Shown piece after piece: positions 56,734 through 64,000 of a stretch of 64,000 bases of DNA. Numbering within the stretch: the first letter of the stretch is position 1; every line of letters begins with the position of its first letter. This stretch comes from Isoetes taiwanensis. Taxonomy: Eukaryota > Streptophyta > Lycopodiopsida > Isoetales > Isoetaceae. The position numbers and the translations under genes were made by a program. The notes under the pieces were generated by a model. That model made no database searches and was not told where the DNA came from. It saw only the letters and a list, made by a program, of their open reading frames with translations. The stretch is taken from assembly GCA_021234155.1 (NCBI GenBank), contig JAJEKV010000214.1, positions 312,001 through 376,000 of the forward strand, written 5' to 3'.

Positions 56734-57717
56734 ATGGCCCGAACCAAACAGACCGCAAGCGAAGCGCCGCCGTGCGAAGCCACGCCACCGGAGGCGAGAT
56801 CATTCGAAGATGCTTCGCGGAGAGGCTCGCGAGGGGGACGCTCACCGGACGAGGAGCAAGACACGTCCGATTTGATTGAGGGCTTCAACCGCCAGGAGAG
56901 TGGGACGAGGCCACATCACCAACTCCATGGACGCAGGAGACGAGGGAGGCGATGAAGAAATAGAGCGGGAGATCCAGCAGCTAGGAACAAGCGGCACTAT
57001 CGGGACGCACTCCACGGAAATCCTCGAGCAGATGGGCGTGTGATGTGTCCGGAGCCGCCGGAGGTAGCGTAATCTTAGAAGGTTCATCGTAAAGCACGAA
57101 AGTAAGAAAAGGGAAGACAAGAAGAGGAAAAAGGAAGGAAGAGGGAACAAAAGGCAGCGAAGAAAAGAAGAAAGAGAAAGGGAAGTTCGTGGGTGGCATA
57201 AGGAGAGAAAGGACCGCCCGCCAAGGAAGAGGCCAACCCCAATATTATCATCAAGGAGCGGCAACCCGACGAACCCCCAAAACCCTCCGGACGACTCTTT
57301 TCCGAGGAGGGACTTCGACCCTAATGCTGCAGGTGGAAGCTTTTCCAAGCACCCAGCGATTTAACAAGAAGCACCCGGAAAGCCAAAGACTCGAAAGCAA
57401 CCCCCTCCAGACCAAGTGCGAAGCCCCCGAAAACCCGCATGGGATAGAAAGAAGTAACCACGACCTGCCCGGAAGCCTACGCCACCGCATTGTGGTGAAG
57501 ATTTACGAGAGGAAGATGAGAGCACGAGGCCTACATGAAGAAATGGGAGGCCTACAACAAATATTATGAAGAAAACAGGGTTAAGTTCATCGAGGGAGGG
57601 CGACCAACAAGTAAAGAAACCTTAAGGCCGCCACCAATCAAGCCCAAGGTTCCCAAGCCGCCACCCAGAAGAAAGCCGATAGGAAGAGGTGGAGAGAAGA
57701 GCGCTAAGGGAGATTAG
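56734..57717 (+). pseudogene. gag-like ORF1 with histone H3-like N-terminus, frameshifted
   Basis: The first ATG after the TATA box starts MARTKQTASEAPPCEATPP. Residues 1-8 equal the start of histone H3 (MARTKQTA); after Met removal the free end would be A-R-T-K-Q-T-A, including Lys4. The identity stops at residue 8 (H3 has Arg). The frame runs 73 codons, with SRRGSRGGRSPDEEQ. Likely continuations lie in other frames: MDAGDEGGDEEIEREIQQLG (56928-56990), a lysine/arginine-rich part with WHKERKDRPPRKRPTP (57195-57245), and KKWEAYNKYYEENRVKF with PIKPKVPKPPPRRKP (57538-57680). It lies in the place of gag behind an LTR-like region, so I read it as Gag of an LTR element. No zinc knuckle or known gag core is visible, so other ORF1 proteins are possible. 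Confidence 0.5.
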
Positions 57718-57889
57718 ACACTTCCGGGCAGCCTTCGGGCCTCCTAATCCCCCCGCCCCCTTCGGGCTGGGCAGCGGAAGCGATGCAGCCTACTGCAACG
57801 CACTTTAGAGTCACTTGACGAGGGCCATTGGCAATGCAAGAGAGGGCCGGAGGAAAGATAGTGCAACATTTTGAAGATTCAACAGCCTG
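57718..57889. other. non-coding spacer between ORF1 remnant and control region B
   Basis: Contains CCTTCGGGC repeated at 57730 and 57762. No ORF of note. Confidence 0.4.
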
Positions 57890-58112
57890 CACTATCCTAA
57901 GCTGGTAACCTTAACGCGACAAGACATGAGTCTTATGACCGCATTAAGGGAGAACGCCTTAGAAACTTTTTTGTTGTAAATAATTAAAAATTTTGTAATA
58001 TAGAGCAATTTTGTGTACCTTGATGACATAAACTTGGGTAATTAGAGCAAATTAATAAGTTTTAGCTTTTATTTCAGTTGAAATAGGACATTTGGGAGTC
58101 GAGAGACATGAT

Positions 58113-58178
58113 GTCTCACAGCTCGCTACCGTCAAAAACAAAAAGTTAGGATTGAAGCGAGGAAAAGTCGTGGAGACC
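58113..58178. repeat. LTR hairpin module 3
   Basis: GTCTCACAGCTCGCTACCGT at the left, GAAGCGAGGAAAAGTCGTGG and AGACC at the right. The stem is eroded compared with module 2. Confidence 0.65.
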
Positions 58179-58309
58179 CTCCCCCAAGCTTGACCAAAAC
58201 AGCTCCAAATTGACCAAATAAGGGGTCGATTCTGCCTAATTTGATGAGCCCATCACCCTTACACCATTAGTTTACCCAAGTTGGACATCTTTGATCGAAT
58301 GAGATCGAT

Positions 58310-58378
58310 GTCTCACGTATTTGGCTACCGTCGCGAAAACAAAAGTTAGTTTTGAAGCGAGGCGCAAGTCGTGAGACC
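58310..58378. repeat. LTR hairpin module 4
   Basis: GTCTCACGTATTTGGCTACC at the left, GCGAGGCGCAAGTCGTGAGA at the right, with CGTCGCGAAAACAAAAGTTA between. The outer GTCTCAC/GTGAGAC stem is kept, and the inner stem is weakened. Confidence 0.65.
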
Positions 58379-58683
58379 TCTTACCAATTCTTCACTCAGA
58401 CTTGTCAAAGTCACCTTCAACCTAATGCATAGCATCTTTTAGGTAACCTAGCCTTGCTCAAGCATCTCCTATAGTCCTCAAACTCCTATTTTGACCTCAG
58501 ATAAGTTAGGATGACCCAATCCTAGGAAATTTTCAAGTCATCCAAAAATTAGGGTTTCCCCTTTTTCTATAAATAGACCCGCCATTTCTCGATAGCACCC
58601 TACAACCGGCTCCCTGCCCTTCTAGCCGATTTCCCAACTCCCCGAGGCTTGCAACCGTTTGTTACCCTCTTTCGCAATTAATC

Positions 58684-61600
58684 AATGGCAACTTCTGATT
58701 TCCACAGATGGTACGGCGCCCGGGCTCATCTTCAGCCGAGGCCGACGCCACCAAATCTTCCAGGATCTTCGTGAAGGAGGTAGACGCCCAGCAACCTTGC
58801 ACGCGACCCGCCTTTATAGTAGAGTCCCGACCGAAGTTTCAAGCTAGGGTAGAACCGCTTAGCTAGTACAACTCCCCTTGTGTAGGATATTTTGTTCCTA
58901 GACAGCCCCCGCAGCAAAGATTAGACGATGTCCCTAACATCGCCAAATACCTCACAAACAAAGCGCTACCGCACACCCGGAGCCAATGGTCCTAATCGTC
59001 AACAGACCAAGTACTTTCTTTCAACACCGCCCGCAATCTTTCTCACCCACCGTGTCGGTAGAACAGGTGGGGAAACCTCCATTCCCCCATGGACGGGACC
59101 CATTAGCCGAAAGCAAGCGTGTAACAACGGCCTCACACAAGATGAGCGAGGGAGCAGAAGGGAAGGAAGAAGACTCTGGATGAACAGGAATGAGGAGGAG
59201 GAAGACGATGTCGAGCTCGACCCGCCAGAGGAGCAAATGACAAGCGAAAGGAGTGGCAAGACTTCGAAAGAAGCCGGCAGACTCGAGTCGCGCACCCCTC
59301 AAGTTAGGCATCACAAGCCTAGCTCCCATTATCGCCGAAGGTGAGGAGTTTCTCGCCCCTGCTTTACATTCAAAACCTCCCTGAGTGCGTGGAAAGGGAG
59401 TACCGACCTCAAGAGTTGCCGCACTAACTCCTCAAGAACGACTTGGACGACTTCATCGCCCGGAGGAGAGTCCGACTCCCCTCCCAAAGTTAAGGGAAGC
59501 CGACAATTACACGGAGAGTTTACCTCCCGGCCATCCAAGCCTACAAAGAACATCGTGCATTATGGAGGCGCATACAAGGAGAACAAGCTACCGACGGAGG
59601 AAGAGTTCCTTGCTCTTCAGAACAGATGGGATCCGCTTTATGCGACCTCAAACATCCTAACTAAAGCTCGTCCGCAAAGCACCTCCCCTGATAGACAGCT
59701 TAATTTGACCTCGTGAGGGCTTCAAAGAAATGAGACTACTGTGGAGCTCACCACTGGAGGTTGATGATTTCGAAGCGCATAACGTGAGCTGGATACAATC
59801 GAGTGGCCGAGGACCCGCCTCGCGAACGACAATGTCACTACGCCATTACCCGCCATTGCCGATGGATGGAAGAATAGCGGTATCCACCGCAAGTTCACCC
59901 CGCAGGCGCAGGAAGGAGTATCGCCGCTGATTGCACTCGGGATTCGGTAGGCATGCACGGCTACCCCTTAACACCGAAAGTATGCAATCCCGGTGAAAAG
60001 AGCGTAGCACTCGACGCCTTCGACTTCGCCATACCTTACAAAGGCGGCAGTGCAAGACTGCCGCTGACAAAGCAACTTATACCTCCCACCGAGAATAGAA
60101 GATTTAGCAAGAGCATTACGGGGTGGATCTCCAGCCAATGTTCTTAGGAACTTGGGCCATTCAAGGGGAATGTTCCCAAGTGAAAAAGTTCTGGAGGATA
60201 ATCCATCTTACCGCATCAATGTAAATGATTAGCAAGAGTTGCAAGTTCTTGTATTAGTGTAATATAAAAATATAAATATAACATTCTCTTGCACTATAAA
60301 TGTTTTGTTGATATATTTTGTGTCCCCTCAACCATGCCAACAAACATAAATAATGCAAGAAAGCAAGGAAAACTAACCATGTAGATATGAACTACTTGTG
60401 TATGCAGCTAGAGGCCTAAGCGCCAGGAGAATCCATTAACCGCTGGAACTTTGGTGGGAACAGAGTCTCGCCTGTGCCACGCCCCGCAAGGAACCCGCTT
60501 TGAAGAATTTGGACAAATGACCCTTAAGAAGAAATATCGCAAATGAGGACGGACCCTAACAGATAAAGGCCTTGCTAGCCGCACGCTGTGAGCAGTGTTC
60601 GGTGGGTAATGCTCAACCGCCGCAAGCATCAGCTCCGGAGAACGTAGAGACAAGAAGAGGAGCAAGAGAGGAAGGTCCCCAGCCGACTCCTCCCGACTAA
60701 GCTCAGATTCGTGACCGACTCGAGGAAGAAGAAGAGCGTAACCAAGTCCGAAAGCAGATTAAAGGCGAGGAACCACCCGGGAGGGACGACAAAGGGACAC
60801 AAGAACCTCTCGACTACCGTAAGAAAGTAGACTCCGCGATTGGGAAATGTTTGAAGGCCGTGAAGCTCGAAAGCAATTCTCAAAGCAGAACAGTCGTATG
60901 GAGGCAGAGGCTTGGCTTGACGAGATGAGTTTAATCACGGCAATGCTTATGGTATGAAGGATAAGGATAAAGGCGGTGGTGGTGGCAAATAACTCAAGGA
61001 GCAAAGACGATTTGGTGGAAAGGCTATGCCAAGGCTCATGGCTTGCGTGGATGCTTGCAGTGTTCAAGAAGTTTGCTAAAGCCTTCAAGCCATTACGCCC
61101 CAAGAGAGCACAAGTCCAAGATGATGCAAAGAAGCTTCTACTGTGTTGCAAAGAAGGCAACAAGTCAAGATTTAAATATACGTGAGGAATTTATGAGGCT
61201 AAGGTCTGTATGTGCCAAAGTTAGGTGAGAAGCACGCAGCTGGAAAGCTACATTGAAGGTCCGAATGAGGAGATCCGCGAAGTTTGTAAGGGCAATAAAC
61301 CCCAGAACAAAAGATAAGCCGAGTCCAAGGCAATAAGTTTGGCAAGGAACAGGACCTTAATAATGGCGAGGCAGCAGATTACCAAGATAAAGGCAAGGCA
61401 AAGAAAGCAGCTTCACCAAGAACAAGAACAAACCAGCCAGCTAGAGCCCCATATAGTGGCAATCAAGGGAAGCAACAGGAGAAGAAGTGTATCTTTCAAA
61501 GACAAACAGAAGGGTCAAACTACTCCAAAGCAAAGGCGATCCTTTTCTCAAGAGTGCCATGCCCAAGGAGAAGAGACAGAGTGCATAGAAAAGCAGCCTT

Positions 61601-61740
61601 TGCTTCGTGTGTTTCCAGCCAAAGTTATAGGACAAATGAATCGCCCATATGTCATGAGTGCAGCGGGCTAGCGAAAGTTAGGAGATTGGGACACTTTGAC
61701 CGACGACGACGGGCGCAGGAGGCCCGCGACTACATATCGT
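58684..61740 (+). pseudogene. gag region of a Ty3/gypsy element, heavily frameshifted
   Basis: Two ATGs are possible at 58684 and 58708 (the second reads MVRRPGSSSAEADATKSSRI). From there to 60150, open frames change often; parts such as NEEEEDDVELDPPEEQ (59187-59235) and DNYTESLPPGHPSL look like disordered gag. From about 60620 there is charged sequence (RDRLEEEEERNQVRKQIKGE), then AEAWLDEMSLI near 60903, KLKVRxRR-like basic parts, and CHECSG at 61642-61660, a degraded zinc knuckle before RRLGHFDRR. An AT-rich, non-coding stretch at 60190-60360 with TATAAATATAACATTC interrupts it and may be an LTR remnant or small insertion. Confidence 0.5.
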
Positions 61741-61989
61741 GGTGAGTGTCATATCTTTGCCGCAATAGATACAGAGCAAAGCAGAGAGCCAAGATAAAGT
61801 AATTTCCTTACAATGGGGCAAGGCCAAGACCAAGTCATTTATAGTCCCGATAGATTCGAAGTAGCCATAACTTTGCATCTCCCGCATCGGTTCAAATGTT
61901 GAAGTTGAAACCATTAAAGTCAAAGCCAAGGCCCGTTGTCTTAGCAAGTGGAGCAAGAAGCGCGACGGCAGTAAAAGAATCAACTTTGA

Positions 61990-62440
61990 CATCGACTTGC
62001 CGGGATTAAGATCCGATGGGGGGCAGAGGTAATGGGCATTGGCAAATACGACTTGATAATAGGTATGGAGTACCTTGGACCAGCAGGGCCATTATTGATT
62101 GTGGAAAGCGGAAGGTGACCTTCCCAACACCGACGGCAAGATCATTGAGATAACAGTAAAGAAGTTGTTCCCATCATGCGGTGCATGTCTTCTAAACTAC
62201 TGCTCAAGTGCATCAAGAGTGAGCAAGTAGCATACATCTTCAAGCTTGAAATTAGCGAGTCGGAATGGAAGGAAGCAAAGAAGACAAGATGCTCAAAGAA
62301 GTTGCCGGGCAAATAGCTAAGTTGATCACGGAGTTCCACTCCATCTCTTTCCGTGATGAGATCAAGCAGCTCCCTCCTTATAGGGGAGTCGAAAGCGAGA
62401 TAGCACTCGAACCGAACAAAGCCTACAAGCAAGGCTCCAT
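61990..62440 (+). pseudogene. protease-RT linker of the plus-strand Ty3/gypsy element
   Basis: GKYDLIIGMEYLGP at 62040-62080 corresponds to the LGKYDIILGMDWL block of gypsy proteases. It is followed by EVVPIMRCMSSKLLLKCIKS (62160-62220). The active-site DSG/DTG motif, expected near 61850, is not recognisable. Frames shift repeatedly. Confidence 0.65.
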
Positions 62441-62445
62441 ATAGA

Positions 62446-63135
62446 ATGACAACGCAGAGTTGTCTGAGTCAAGAAGCAGCTAGAGGAGCTGCCGACCTAG
62501 GTTTCATTAGACCTAGTGTCTCACCGCTTTGGAGCGCCCATTCTTTTGTCAAGAAGAAGGATGGATCCTTGAGGATGTGCATAGACTATAGACAGTTGAA
62601 TAAGCACACCATTAAGAACAAGTATGCGCTTCCAAGATCGATGACTTGATGGATCAGCTTCAAGGAGCAAAGATCTTCTCCAAAATCGACTTAAGGTCGT
62701 TATCATCGATCACGGATAAAGGAGGAAGATATCCACAAGACCGCCTTCGACGCCAGTATGGGCATTATGAGTTCACGTTGATGCCTTTCGCTTATCAAAT
62801 GTTCCCCGCAACGCTCATGAGGCTCATGAACGATATCTTCGAGGGAGTTCCCGGACACCTTTGTGATTGTTTTCTTTGATGACATTTTGGTGTATAGCAG
62901 ATCCCTTTGAAGAGCACGGCAACACTTGAGAAGGGTGCTAGAGAAGTTGAAGAGGCACCGGTTTATGCGCCAAGTTGTCGGCGCCACTTCGCAAATGAGA
63001 GAAGGTGGAATACCTTGGTCATGTGATCTCGGCGAAGGCATCTCGACGGACCCCGCCAAGATTGAAGCAGTTGATTCAAAGGGTCGGGCGCCAAAGAATG
63101 TGCACGAGGTCAGAAGTTTTCTGGCCTAGCAGTGG
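62446..63135 (+). pseudogene. reverse transcriptase of the plus-strand Ty3/gypsy element
   Basis: [40 protein letters not shown], then in the next frame MDQLQGAKIFSKIDLRS (motif A, Asp codon at 62688). An inserted or altered stretch follows, then KTAFDA, FTLMPFAYQMFPATLMRLMN (motif B, normally PFGLTNAPATF), FFDDILVYS (motif C, 62872-62898), RRVLEKLKRHRF, and GISTDPAKIEAV with PKNVHEVRSFL. The wording of the blocks is that of chromoviruses. At least five frameshifts. Confidence 0.85.
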
Positions 63136-63149
63136 TACTACGAGAAGTT

Positions 63150-63672
63150 CGCGGAAGAACTTTGCTAAGATAGCAGCCCCGTAACGCACCTCGACGAGGG
63201 CGTAGAAGGTGAAAGACCGGGTAGAGCATTGGCACAAGAAAGCCCAAAAGGGGTTTGAATTGTTGAAAGAAGCTCGACGACATTTACTCGCCTTGACCTT
63301 GCCGGACCCGGAGAAAGATAAGCTTGTAGCAACAGATGCAGTAAGATAGCTACAGTGTGCAAAGGCTTATGCAAGAAGAGCGTGTGGTAGCGTGATGATT
63401 CCAGAAAAGATGAACGACGCCGAGACGCCGCCACCCAACGCACGATCGTGAATTGCTTGGCGGTTGTCGGGGCATTAAGAATATGGAGGCACTATCTCTT
63501 GGGAAGGAAGTTCCAATTGATACCCACCATCGAGCCTCCAATATGTATTCACGCAACCACACCTCAACTGAGGCACGGAGATGGATGGAGTTCCTCAAGA
63601 ATATGACTTTGATATAGTCTACAAGCCGGGGAAGCTCAATGTGGTAGCAGATGCGCTTTCAAGGCATCCCCC
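63150..63672 (+). pseudogene. RNase H domain of the plus-strand Ty3/gypsy element
   Basis: KGFELLKEA at about 63247, LPDPEKD and VATDA (catalytic Asp near 63330), then ALRIWRHYLLGRKFQLI (63462-63520), EFLKNMTL-like sequence, and YDFDIVYKPGKLNVVADALS with RHPP (63600-63672). Frames differ between blocks, and the Glu-bearing middle block is eroded. Confidence 0.75.
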
Positions 63673-64000
63673 GACAACTAGAGTGCATTGTAACGCTAAT
63701 TTCGACGCCTCCCGGCGACTTTGGTAAGAAGATTGAAGAGTCCTTGCCAACGGATGTGGATTTCGTGGAAGTATGGGCAAGCCTCTCTAAGGAGGCTAGA
63801 ACAGATAAAGAGCGGGAGGCCTTCAAGCATTATAAGAAGGAAGGCAACCTGTTATACCATAAGAACAAGTTGTGCGTACCCGAATCATCAGGTGTAAGGA
63901 AGTTGATCCTCCATGACACGCACAACAGCCCAATAGCTGGCCATGCGGGATTCATGAAAACATATTTCAAAGTGCGCAGCAGCTATTATTGGCCAGGAAT
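63673..64000 (+). pseudogene. integrase N-terminus of the plus-strand Ty3/gypsy element (runs off the window)
   Basis: GDFGKKIEESLPTDVDFVEV, WASLSKEARTDKERE and AFKHYKKEGNLLYHKNKLCV form the RNase H-integrase spacer and lead into LILHDTHNSPIAGHAGFMKT (the HH half of the HHCC zinc domain, about 63900-63960) and SSYYWPG. This stretch is a continuous open frame, better kept than the rest. The Cys pair, the catalytic core and any chromodomain lie outside the window. Confidence 0.85.

Larger units (their letters stand above)
57890..58683 (+). repeat. LTR-like control region B with two hairpins and TATA box
   Basis: Hairpin modules at 58113-58178 and 58310-58378, then CTATAAATAGACC (58567-58579), then a C-rich leader to the ATG at 58684. 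It parallels region A in order and in the hairpin consensus GTCTCAC..CCGTCGC..AAAC..GTTAG..TTGAAGCGAGG. It would be the LTR (or U3 to leader) of the element whose pol follows. Confidence 0.5.

Noticed and set aside
56734-56760. A genuine histone H3 gene start
   Set aside because: Only eight residues agree; the rest of the H3 tail and the histone fold are absent.
56622-57348. Minus-strand ORFs of 88 and 168 codons overlapping the H3-like ORF
   Set aside because: Serine/leucine-rich complements of the gag-like region, with no recognisable domain; the plus strand has the promoter-like context.

Overview
This window looks like a gene-poor, transposon-rich piece of a land-plant nuclear genome. 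The evidence is spliceosomal introns in decayed gene copies, pentatricopeptide-repeat (PPR) gene remnants, a family-1 UDP-glycosyltransferase remnant, plant Ty3/gypsy elements including a chromodomain chromovirus, plant-type LINEs and many palindromic mini-elements. The PPR style together with a DIRS-type tyrosine-recombinase retroelement suggests a seed-free plant such as a fern or lycophyte. That placement is inference. I see no intact long host gene, no tRNA or rRNA gene, and nothing prokaryotic.

Layout. 0-2 kb: an intron-containing pseudogene of a PRP28/RH21-type DEAD-box helicase, then a LINE 3' end with a TTCTA-repeat tail. 2.8 kb: a long (TC)n tract. 4.9-7.6 kb: a palindromic MITE, a 5'-truncated LINE on the minus strand abutting it, a minus-strand DIRS terminus, and an unclassified repeat. 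7.7-9.5 kb: decayed protease and gag pieces of Ty3/gypsy type in non-canonical order. 10.97-17.45 kb: a nearly complete but frameshifted DIRS-like element with split direct repeats (A1 ... B1-A2-B2), sitting inside an open reading frame that becomes continuous again if the element is removed. 17.7-25.3 kb: low-complexity DNA, several tandem repeats, a hairpin-bearing minisatellite (20.5-21.2 kb) and a second copy of the MITE. 25.6-31 kb: fragments of host genes (a small conserved-looking ORF, a protein kinase) and an L1-type LINE. 30.6-36.2 kb: a PPR pseudogene on the minus strand, broken by a TIR element and cut near its start by the LTR of a chromovirus; its 3' end is duplicated 3 kb away. 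36.2-38.7 kb: RNase H, integrase, chromodomain and LTR of that chromovirus. 39-43 kb: more PPR fragments, MITE remnants and a repeated family. 44.1-45.6 kb: a LINE with the same 3' end as the two earlier copies. 46-47.8 kb: a UGT pseudogene and a short proline-rich ORF. 48.5-54.5 kb: a minus-strand Ty3/gypsy element with two RNase H domains, the extra one placed before RT. 54.5-64 kb: a candidate 1.5-kb LTR, then two related LTR-like control regions each carrying two long hairpins and a TATA box, each followed by gag-like sequence. The second leads into a frameshifted Ty3/gypsy pol that runs off the window.

Two observations stand out. First, the DIRS element preserves its terminal architecture and its integration junctions (shared AATG core, no target duplication), which is unusual for a land-plant locus. 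Second, the ORF directly downstream of one LTR begins with the first seven residues of mature histone H3 (ARTKQTA after Met removal), suggesting histone-tail mimicry by a retrotransposon Gag, capture of an H3 start, or coincidence. Almost everything coding here is frameshifted, so the features are annotated as pseudogenes or mobile-element remnants.
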